Source: Edolisoma coerulescens
Taxonomy: Eukaryota > Chordata > Aves > Passeriformes > Campephagidae
Direction of reading: 5' to 3'
Assembly (NCBI GenBank): GCA_013397115.1
Contig: VWZW01000874.1
Coordinates: 111,130-175,129 of the forward strand
DNA: 64,000 nucleotides
Part shown: in pieces, positions 48,301-60,300 of the stretch
How the letters are laid out: each line of letters opens with the position of its first letter
Numbering within the stretch: position 1 is the first letter of the stretch
Made by a program: the position numbers and the translations under genes
The notes under the pieces: model-generated
Seen by the model: the letters and a program-made list of their open reading frames with translations, nothing else
Told to the model about the DNA's origin: nothing
Databases searched by the model: none

Positions 48301-51300
48301 TTTTTAAGTGTGACAGTTTTCTGTAGTTTGTAACCATCTTGTGAAAATAGAGACTCCTTGGCTTTAATTCTTTGGTTACAGCATGGTTTCTGAGTGCAGA
48401 TAAGAATGAGGCTGCACTGCATTTTATAGTAAATATTAGTGAGAGGTAGCAGGACACAGTGAAGGATGGCATAAAACATGATCCTTTTTATAATGCCTGA
48501 TAACCAAATCCTTGGAAAAAGGGAATAGCTGTCTCTTGTACTTTTCTGAGAGCTTGGTGGTCTCTCAAACATTCACTGGGAGTTCCAAAAATCTTTGCTT
48601 TATATTTTGTGACCGACAGAGCATGATACCTTAGGCTTAGAATCTGCAGCAGCTTAGTAATTCCCACAACTTGTAGTTCTAACTGATTTCTTCTACAACC
48701 AGGTGATGCCATTTTGCTTTTATAACTATCCCTAAAATGTCACAACTTGTGGTGAACCCTAACCATAAATTAACTGTCATAATGAAATAATATTTAAGCA
48801 GGAGTTCGGCATACTCTATTCTTTGACTTAGATTGTTCCTTTCTCTCTTTCTCTTCACTTTCAGTGTTCTTCACCCCATTTTTCTACTTCAGTTTTACTG
48901 TTACAGAGCACTGGCTGAATAGAACAGATGTGGCATTCAAAGAAATGTGGCACTGGTTTGGCCACATTGAATACATTTTAACTGTTCGCTGTTAACTGTT
49001 TGTATCTTTCAAATTATTTTAACTTAAATAGATACGATAGAAATTTATTGGAGAATCAGCAGTGATATTTCTATTTCACATTCATTTAGAATTTTTTACA
49101 TCTGCATTAAGAAATCAAATTTTCTATAGCATGATTTTATGAAATGCTGTATTTGTTTGTTACCTAGCATTGTTATGAATGTCCTTTGGAAGAAGTCTGT
49201 TACACTGATGTAGCATACATCTGCAATATTTCCCACCACAAATGTAGTCCTGGGTTCTCTTGCTTCATACAAATAAATTTTTAGTCTAGAACACACATAG
49301 TGGTGCATGCCAGTTATTATAAAGCTTGAAAATGTGCTGATGAATCCAGTTTTTCCTAGTTCAGTAGTTAAAAGGCCTACAGTCTTCTTTAAAACAGCTT
49401 CAGAGAAGCTTGGCTGGTTAGAATTAAGCCACTGTTTCTGTCTATATAACAATTACATGGTTAGGCTCAACATAATTTATAGATTTACCTTTTTGTTATT
49501 TTACATGTAAAATATTTTTTAAATTCTGTCTGATGAAATATTGATCATGGCTCTGCCTTGATTCTTTCTTTGTTCAGCCACACTTGAATTGCATGTCTGC
49601 TATAAAACTGCATGTTAAAACATGCAGAAATAGCTTATCTGTGTTTTCTATGTTCTGGAGTGTACTGAATCTGCTGTGTGGCATCACAGTGGCAGCAGTT
49701 GTGTGCATATGTATGTATTTAAAATAAAGAATTTGCGTGCTCTAGAGGGCATTTTGTTTTGCTAAACCATGTTAAAACACATAGGGATATCCTTCATGGA
49801 ACCAGGCCAGGTGTTTTCAGCTTCTATTTAAAGCATTTGTTATTAGTTCAGTAAGTCTTTCTGTCATCCTCCTTTCCTGGGTTTGTTTGTCAACATTTGT
49901 ATTCACGTTTGAATGAGATGAAACTGTCCTATTGATGGCTGCTCTTTCATATACAGAGCAGCTCTAACATAAAAGTATAGTTATTTCTCTGGTTGCTTTA
50001 CTTCAGAGGGCTTTTATAGCTGCTTCAATTACAGTGGTTGTGGGTTCTGAAATTCTGAGCTCTCCGATTGTCTGTGAATATAATTTTTTGTTTTCACTGC
50101 ACTTTTTGTTGATGTGACTTAGTTGTTTTCACTGCTAACTTTTAACTTTTTGTCCATAAGTTGATTTGTCTTCAAGCTGAAATACTCGTTTGAATATGAT
50201 TTTTTCCATCAGCATCTTTCTGTCAGGATGACCTCCTTAAGTGCCTGTGGACATTACTCTTGATTGTGTTTGGGGATTGCTCTAACACCTACCTGTTCAT
50301 AAGTGTAACAGTCTGAAGTCATGCACTGTCCTAAGGACATGCTTAGTCGTGGAGAACTGTACCTGCAGTGGAGTTCTCTGTGATTCTACTTGCTTTTTCT
50401 CAGGGAAAGAAAAAAGTCATGTTAGGTATTGGATAATCCAAATTGCAAGTTACTGTGCCTGCCAAAAGCCCAGACTTTCTCTAGTTTCTGTAAACTTCAG
50501 TCTGGCACTGCAGAGATGTGGCAAGTGTAGAGATGTATCCACGTTCTGACATCTGGAATAGTTCTGTGACTTGGGCTTTTTTCATTAGTATAAAACAAGC
50601 AATTTGCTAGAAATTGTATTTAGATTAGAAGGTGTGTGCTGCTCTCAGTTTTCTAACCAATGTCCATAGTTGTGCTAATTGTTTCTTATGTTGAGATTGG
50701 AGTTTATTGTACATGTTAAATAGAGAATTTCGTTTTTTATTCCAACTTAATTGCTAATGTTACAATATGATAAGACAATTAGATGTTATTTACATTTATT
50801 ATTTCCTTTTCAAAAAAGGTGGGAATACATTCCCATCCTAGTATCAGCAGCAGTGTTGCCAAATAAACATAACCAGTAAGTACTTCAGCAGAATGTTAAA
50901 CCCTATTGTTGTTCTTTCTTTAATAGGTCCATGATTAGACTTCCTGTTTTACAAGATGTCCCAACATGTGTTGGAATGGTAACTTCAGTACCACCTGAGA
51001 GCTTGGAGTCTGCCTTTCTGTGAAAGGTAGGGCAGCTTCTGTTCAATATTTTTTGTGTATTTCCAAGGTTTTCTTTTTATTAATCTTATTGGCTCTGCAA
51101 CACTACGGAATCTGAGTAATGCTTTTAGCAGTATCATCTTTAGGTGTCAGAACTGATGTTATTTCATCAAGCAGTAATTTCTCAAAATAAATATGATTAA
51201 TTTAGCTATGTTGAAACTATGATTGTTTATGAAGAAAATGATGCTATTTCTTTGGGCATCATTTTCAAAGGTTTTACTCCAGCTGAACTGAGAGCATGAC

Positions 51301-54300
51301 CATACTACTTGCTCTCAGAAATATTTTGAGAATTCAAGTTTTGTTTTCACCATAATAATTTTGTTTTCACCAGTTTTTCATTCTGTTTTGTGAATGTAGT
51401 GAAAGCACCATCTTTAAAAGGTCTTGCTATTTCTGGAAGGCAGTTCTGGCCTTCAGGGCCCACCAAAATATGTTACCCAGCCTCAGAATAAGTTTGCATC
51501 TGGGAATTGAATGGCTTAAATTTCCTGGTCTCTGCAAAGGAGAGTAAAATTAGGATCATCATTCTGTGGAGATGCATTCTCTACCAGATTCATTTATAAA
51601 GTCCATGGATGTAAAATAAGAACAATAAAAAGAAAACCTTAGAGAACCATTCAGTATTGCAATAAAGCTGACTTACATTATCCCTGTAGGTAAACTCCAT
51701 GCTCTAGAGGTGGTGCTAATGTCCCCAGTGCTCAACACATGTTGGAACATCTTTGTGGAGGAGGAAGTCATTGATCAGTGAGCAGCATCTTCAAGGATCG
51801 TTTAAGGGGGAAAAAGTAAAAGGTAATATTTTTTAAAATATGTTGGAATGATTGTTCATTATGTTTATTTGGCAATCCTGCTGCTCATACTAAGGTTGTA
51901 GTGTTTTCACTTCTTGAAATTACTGAGAAAGTTCATAGACTTCCTTTAGTCTTTCCTTCTGCCATGAGTTTGAATTGCATTTGTCAGCCTCCTTCACGCT
52001 GCTGAGTCTACTGTACACAAGTCCAGAATCTACTGCAACTCATTGGCAATTTGACACTTTTTTCAATGGTTGTAATGCAGAGAGGGTTAATCTGTGGTTT
52101 AACCAGTTTTGCAGTCCCTTGTTAAATAAGTCAGAGCCAAATATTGAACTGGTACAAAGACATTCTGCTGCTAAGCAAAGGGTATTTGTTTTCAAGGAAG
52201 TAGCTGTGACACAAAGTTGTGCCAGATGAGGTACCACCATCTGTTCTTGCACAATAATGTAGAAGTGCACCTTTAACATAAATTAAGCTATTTTGTCAAA
52301 ATTAAGTGACCATATCTGACCTGGTTAATTTTTGCAGTGGTGGATGATCTCGTGATGCTCTGTTTGGTATTAATGAATGTGGCATGGTGTCCTGATCTTA
52401 GCACTTTTAATTGTAATCCTGGGCGTACACAGATGAAGGTGCTGACATTTTGAAATTCAGGTTATGGTCTTTGGTCTACCCTTCTGTTATCCTTTATAAT
52501 TTCCTGGGTTTTGTGCCTATCTTCTCTGTCTGACGTGCCCATCCTGCCTCCTTAGATGAAGCCTCAGGTTTAGCTAGTCTGCATGGCATCAGGCTTGTGG
52601 TGACAACTGTGAAACCTGTTCAGATTGTGGCGTCAGAGAGATGGTTTCTCAGGGGAAAAAATTGTCCAAATGTCTGTATTGTTCACACAATTTGCTCTAA
52701 AAGAACAGAACCATATAGGCAAGTTCTTATACTTGGTATTCCTTTGAATCCTGTGGATGTGATGGAGAGTGTGTTCTGTTCTGTGAGCACTGTGCTATAG
52801 GATGCTGGCATCTGTGTTTATCATCTCTGACATTCTTACAGGAGTTCTGCTCCATCTCTGTCTTACCTGGTGTACTGTCATAATCATGTATTTATGGTGT
52901 TTAAGTCTGAGGTCCTGTCATGGTTTACTATTTTGAGTTTAGCTCAAGAAACACATTTTTCTACTCTGCATGAGAACAGATAAATTCCCAACTAATAACT
53001 TCTCTATTGCTTTCTTAGGAGCTCCTGTTGGTGTCATTGCCATATTAGTTCTTTCTGGTCTGGTCCCTGTAACAATTTCTTTTGATTTGACTCTCTAGTG
53101 AGTAACCAAGCACAAAAGTGCATTGAGGCATGCACTATTATTCATAAAAATAGTGAACATATTTTCCAGTCCTCTGCAGTCACTCTGTGTTTATTCTTGA
53201 ATGTTCCTGAATGTCTTTGGACATGCTTATTATGCTGTATTTTTTGTTTTGGGAAAACCAAGATGAGGAAAAAAAGATCATATAACTGTAATCTGTGTGT
53301 TCTAATTTGACTTGCTGAGACCTGCCCCTATTTCAGTTCTCATGCCCTCCTCTGTCTTTTGTATTTTCCTCACACTGTTCAATTGCTGCAGCACAGATTA
53401 CTGGGATTATAGGGTAGGATGTGGAGCTGTAGTTCTCAAAGACTCTGACCTTCAGTGCCTCCTTTTAATGACTTCAGCACCCTCCCTTCCTTTAGAATAC
53501 GCACATCAAATGGCGCAAAAATAATCTTAAATTTGAATTATTTAAAGAGAAGGAATTAAACATCAAAATTAGGGATATTGTCTTTGCTTAACACATTGAG
53601 ATTTTGATTTTTTCTAAAAGAAGTTAGGTGATACACAGTTTAGCTACAGAAGAGAGCAGGGAAACAGTTAATTGCAGTGCCTTGTGTTCCTTCAGAGTTG
53701 CCATTCTTTCTGTCCTCTCTGATGAAGCTGCAAGCCTTCCTTGCTGTCTGAATGCCAAGTGTTCTCTGCTCCTAGATGCACTGTTTATATGTATATGCTT
53801 CCATCATTTGTGGCAACTCCTTCCATCTTCCAAGCCTCCACATACCTGTGCAGAATGTTGTTTGGTGACTAGCTTGGTTCTGTTAGAGACAAACCACTAG
53901 GGGTAATAAAAAAGACTCTTTATGGATGATTAATAGCTGCCTTTCAGCTGTTTAATTATCTAGCTTAGAGACAGAATTTTGGAAACTGGATGATCTGGTT
54001 ATATATGCCTTAGCACAGACCTCTTCTCAAAGCAGTTTTTCTGTTTGCCAGAAAGCATGAATTAAGTGTGACTTAAGACTTACCCACTGGTTGAGACTTT
54101 TCAGAGAAGCAAAGGCTTTTTGCTGGTCAGTCTTACATGACTTCCATCAAAAAACACGAGTTGTGTAGGTAGAGTTAAGTAAGATTCTTGAGAAATTCTT
54201 TCTCTACTTGATGAATTTTTTTGTCCTGCCCCAAATCCTATTGACTTGCATATAAAAGCTTTGAATCAGCACAGAAAATAGAATGAGACTATGGCCAGGG

Positions 54301-57300
54301 TTACATACAGATTTTGCATGGATGCAGCTGTTTCTCTGGCTCTGTTGTGTTAAAATAATTACACCAATATGACCCTCTAGAGTGGAGCTATTTTGCCTGT
54401 TTTCTTTTGACAAGAATAAGGTGTATTAAACAAACCTAGAAAGTAAAAGTTCAAAATAAGCAAAAAGGTTGTTTTTGCCAGGTGAGTAGTTAAGTTGTGC
54501 AACTCTTGGGTTTACAATGTTGCAGATGCAAAAAATTTCTTGAAAAATTAATGGAAAAAACATTCCATCCTGACCTAATAGATAAGATGTCCTAAGTTAG
54601 GACAGACCGAGGCATGATTTTGGTGCAGAGTGAGCACTACACACTTTTTTTTTAATAATCTTCTAGCAGCATCTCCTAATAGTACTGTTAGAGAAAGGAT
54701 GATGGACTCTGTTACCCAGTGTAGGTTTACTTAACTTTTTATGCAGTTATATAAATACATAAGTATTTATTACGGTATAGTTTTTACTGAAAAATTTAAA
54801 TCCACTATAGTGCCTGAAACATACTTTGAATGGTTTTGTGCTCGTGCATTCACACTTACAGAGCTTAGAAGTCTGAGTTGAATCTTACTTTGCTAAAATA
54901 GTTTGGTTGGCATTTACTTTGGAGGGAGCAGGAGAAGACAATATTAAAATATGTGTAGCATTTTATTCAGCATTTTTATTCTTTTAGGTTACATTACATG
55001 GCTGGTTATCTTTTTTCCCTGCTGTGTCTTGCACTGAACATGGCTATGTATTTTGAGGATTTTAATCTACAAGTTTGGAATTTATTTTAAAAAAATAACT
55101 GATGTTTGAGCAGTTTCTCATTTTCACAAAATGCTTCCTGGGCAATTGGCCCAAGGTGGGTAGTCCTGAAAAAGTGTAGGACAAACACTACTCCCAGCAA
55201 ATCAGGAGTTCCCAAGAAGGTTGTCCAGTTTGTCCAGAAGTTGGCTCATGAGTTAATTCTCACACTCTGAGAGGAGGAATGTTTTTTTACAAACAAGCTT
55301 ACTGAAGTAAGGAACGTAGGGCTTTCCATTGTTTTGTAAATAACAGTTATGGGGTGGCGAGAAAAAGTCATTTTCTCTGAGGAAGTCCTTATTCCCTTGT
55401 GAAGGTGAACTGGAAGTGTTGAACAGTATCAGATACTGGTTTGCAAAACCTTTCCCGTTGCAGCTGAGGGCTGGTTTGGGGCTGTGGCTTGTGTCTTGGC
55501 CCCACTCACAGAGGGCTGCTGGTTTGTGCCTGCTCCAGGGAACCGTTCGCGCACCAAATCTCAGATGCTTGGCCGGGGTTCTCTCGTTGGGCAGGAAACA
55601 CTCCCTAGCCTGGGGCCTTCCTAAACACGCTCCAGGTTACAGGTTCCTCAGGGGCGCCTGCTCCAACCACTTCGCTTGGCTTGGCTGTTTTTGTGAAGGT
55701 AGCAACTAAAGTTTTGTAGTTCTTTCTTCATACTATCTTGTACCAGCAGACCAGCTTAACAGTACAGCAAGTCAATATTGATTAAATTATTTATGCATTT
55801 AGTTAGTAAGACTTAAATTGAAGCTTTTATTTAAGGGACTGAAACCAGAAGATTACAGCCAAAATTATCTTACTGTTTCCTTTGCCTGGGATCGCTAGGT
55901 TGTCTTGCAACCCTAGGAATCTCTAAACTTAATCATCAGAACTAGGAGTTGCTGTTTGCACTACCACTGTTTAACAAGCTCTGCCTTCAGTTTTTAGTAC
56001 TGGAAGTCTGTCTGGGGCTCTGGTAGCACCCCCAACACAACCCCAGGGTATTCTAAACCTAAACAACCTCCTTAATTTTTTCCTTTCCTGTGTTCCATCC
56101 CTCATTCTCTAGCTTAATATTTAGGGTTGGGTTTTCCCCCTGATAGCACTAGGAATGCAATATTGATGGATGACTTTGTGGGCTGAGGACACTGCTCTGT
56201 GGGAGACATACCCTATTCTTAGGTTCCAGCTGATGAGTTTGGGAGAAGTGAGTTCAGTAATTGCCATTTGTGCTTCTCAGGATGTCAAGGCCCCTTAGTG
56301 CAGTAGAGTTGTTTCCCCTTTGTGTTTAGTCAGCCCGATAGTTGAATGGGATTGCTCAGTTTAGAATTATTAATAAAACAGTATCAGACAAAGCTCCCAT
56401 TGCTTTCTCTTGATTTCATGACTCGCTTTCTGTAGAGACCGCACAAGCTGTGTCTTACACAAATGTTGCTTATCTAGTTTCAGAAGGGGAACTGCTCTCC
56501 CCCTCACCCCCATTTTTTCAGCCTGTAATTTCCAGAAGTTCCTGTGTATTGTAGGTCTTGAGCAGTGTCTACTTAACCAGTCATGTTGTATTTAATTATA
56601 TGTAATTGTACAGAGAATAAGCTGTTTTAAATGTTTCACTGCTACATCTACAGCACAACTATAAAATTGTCAGTTTCCCTTATGCTGTTGAAATTGAACA
56701 GTTTGGGAGGCTGCAGGAATTGGAGTGGTAGTGTTCCCAATACATTGCTTTTCCTGATGGGGAAGATTGCAGAGGGACTGAGGCGCGTAAAACTGGTGGT
56801 TCTTTTGGGATAACAGAGGAAGGGGGCTTGAGCCGCAGTTGTAGATGCAGTCCAAGGCACAGCCCAGCACTTTCTGGGCTGTGGGCAGGAGGGAGGTGGG
56901 TAGATCTGACCAGATGCTTCTTTGCTGCATTTTCCTAGATCTGATGGTGTAGAATGAGGTTAAATAAAAGCTTAAACAAATAATGTCTCAGGGTGGAGGG
57001 GGATGGACTTCAGTTTCTATTTTGTAGTATGCAAGCCAGCTGTAACTGCAGAAGGGGCCTGGACCTAACAAGTCTGGTTCCAGTTGGATCTTGGGCCAAT
57101 ATTTCATGCGCAGAATTTAAAGTTCAAGAAGTTGCTCCTGGTGTTAAGATGATAGGAGTGGAGTGAGTGCTTTCTGCATTTCTGACCTGTGGTTAGGACA
57201 AATAGACACTAATTATGCACCCTCCCAGTGTTTCTGTTGAAGGACAACTCAAGCCCTAAATATGAGCTGTTTAACTGTTTAAAGCCAGTTCTTCAAGGTT

Positions 57301-60300
57301 TTTTTGTTTTGAGTGTAAACATAAAGAGATTTTATACAGGCACTCAATAATTTATCACATCAATAATCAGAGTCAGACCTGATGTTTTACAAATAATTTT
57401 TTTTATCTTTGATCTCAATCCTGTCAGTCCTCTTATAGTATAAATTATTAAAGTAACTTTTTGATTCTTTGAAAGCCTATCTGCAAAGACAGTATTTTTC
57501 TTCTGCTTCCGAGATAGGGCATGATTTGCTCCTTATGATTTGTTTCGGGTTTTGATCAATAAAATATAATTAAACTTTTAAAGTGCAGCAAAGCCAGTAC
57601 CTTTCAGATAGCTGAGCAGACGATAGCAGAATTTTCACTTCTTGAGACCTAAAAAGTTTTTAGTTACAAGGTTTAGATGCTTTTATATTTGTAAAAAACA
57701 ATCTTGTGCTCCTGACACATATGCCAGTATCAGAATAATACTGCTGAACGTTTTTTCCCTCAACGTCTTTGGAACTTGTATCTAAGTTGTGACTTACAGT
57801 AGCTCTGTTGCAATATCAAAAACTTTTAAATGTAAGATAGTTTATTTGTAACAAAATATCCTAACACACTTCTTTGCATGCTGTCTCATATACTGTAGAT
57901 CTTTATTAAATTCTGATTGAACCAGAGTTTGCTATTAAAACTTCCAGACATGTAATTAAGAATTAACATGTAGGCAGACTTAATTGTCTTGTTCTGTAAT
58001 GCTTAGCAGATTCAAAATTTGCACTTTGAGGGTATTAATTTGTCCCTCAAATTTCTCATGTAGGATAGTGTGACTCTTCAGTAGCATCTGATGCCTCTGA
58101 GGATGTGCTGTAACTGAGTTCTGCCACAAAGAATTGAAGTTTTCTTTCAGTTGGTCATCAATTCTTGATGGTCTTGTACAATTTTGGTGTAATAGAGATC
58201 TGGCAAGAGCACTTGAATAAAGAGTATGACCATATTTTTGTCTTTAAAACTATCAAAACTCGAATTCAACTGGAGAGATGGGTTAAAATTATAGCTTGGA
58301 GCATTGCTTTGCTCCAGCTCCTTTTTTGTTGTTAACCTTGATGATGTTTTTATCATAGCCCTAGGAAAAGTTCAAAATTACATTGCTGAAGTAATTTTAA
58401 AGACTTGAGGCACATACTTGTTAACCAAAATGTCTAAATTTAATAAATGTATTATTTAAAAGCAAGCAACTCTTTTCAAATTCCACACATGATACTTTTG
58501 ATCACAAGACTGCAAGTTAAGATTGCCACATCATCAAACTTTAAAGCACATTGAGATGATCACCTGAAAATCAGAAAGAAGTTCAACTTTTTTAAAACAA
58601 AAGACAGGCAAAGGACTCTGTTGATAGAAGTAAGTTCTCTTTTTTTTAATCTTTATTTTTCTCTTTGGTTTCTGCACGTGTTTAAGTGTAGATATTGTAA
58701 AGATCAGATGGTGCAATTAAGACCAGAATTCAGAATGCTAGGGCCTAAATAAAGATACCTGTAGATGAAGCCCACTGTCAAATGACTTGGTTCGAAAGAT
58801 GAATAATAACAAAGATATTCGTGTTTTGTGATACAATTAACTATGTTTAGTATTATAGAATATATATGTGTATATACACATTTCTTAAAAGTATAAATCA
58901 TATTTCTGTTCCCACATCATTATCACTCTAGGGAATCTTGAAAAGGGAAGAGAAGCCTTTTCCTATTAACACTGGGAAAGGTAATTAAGCAGACTAGAAG
59001 AATATGTCAGGAATTTCCTATTTAGAGATAAGTGTTATTTTCCTTTGGCAGATAGGATTCCAGTATGCTTTTTATAAATGAGAATGGATGAAATTTTATA
59101 CATTTCATTTTACGGAATTTATAAATGAGAGTGGATCTCAGGAGGAGAAGTGGCAGTCAAGGAAAAAAAAAACCTAAGACTTTAATATAGAAACAAATGA
59201 ATATTAGCAGTTGCCAGCCCTGTGCATAGATTCAGTTTCTATTTGGCATTTTTTCTGAGTAGCAGAAAGCAAAAAAAAGACAGGCTCTAAGCAATGGTAT
59301 CACAACCTCTCTTAGGTCAGTGGATTCAGCACAGTGGTGTGAGCATCTGTGTATGAAAGTATAACCATGCCAGCATTTCCAAGTGTCGATGAAATTGGTG
59401 ATTTTCCCACCCTTGCCCCAAGTACAATCCAAGTATTTAAGGAGCGTGCCAAATCTTCATGTAGTGTGCAGCTTTGGAATGCACCCTGCTTCTGACATCC
59501 CAAGCTAGCAGAGTTTAACTGATGTAATTTAGAGCAGGGAAGATGTGATGATGCTTCCGCACATGATGAATCGTGTGGATGACAAGATGACTTTTTAAAA
59601 ATCTTTTTGTAGTCTGGTTTCTTGATGCTAATTCATCTGGGGGGAAAACTGTATTCTTTTTCCCTTATCCTATTTTCCAAAGAATTTTAGCCTTAAGTGA
59701 TTGAATATTCCATTTGCCTTTCTTCTTTCCCTTCAGGTCACTTTTGAGTTGAATGATCAATCAGGAGCTAGATAGAGCCCCTCTGTGTGTCTTAGTTGAG
59801 GGGAAAATGAACCCATTTTTTCCTTTTCTTTGCCCTTCTGCCTGGTTGGCTGCCAGTGAGCTCTCTGGCACAGACTAGCCAGGCTCAGGGTCTCTGACTG
59901 TGCCCAGCTGGCATGCTGGACAAATATGGACTAGGAGATGTGCCAGAGGATGATCTGAGATGTAGGAGAGATGTCAGAGTATTGTGCAGTAATAAGGAAT
60001 ATGGAAGGACATATGCAGGAGGACAGGGATCATTGAATCACTCAGGTTGGAAGGTAACTTGAGTGGTCATCTGGTCCAGTCTCTTGCTCAAAGCTGATCA
60101 ACATTAAATTTAGACTGGGTTGTTTAGGGCATTAACTGGCCAAATCTTAAAAGCTTGGGTGGTGGAAGCGTCTACAACTTGTTTGTGCAAAGTGTTCCAT
60201 TATTTGTCTCCATAAAAGAATTGTTCCCTGTATCCAGTCAGAAAGAGCTGTTTCAGTTTATGAATTTTTTTCTCGTTCTTCTTCCAGGCAGCCTTAACAG

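Noticed and set aside
58867..58880. 14-bp perfect palindrome TGTGTATATACACA
   Set aside because: Expected from alternating purine-pyrimidine microsatellite sequence.
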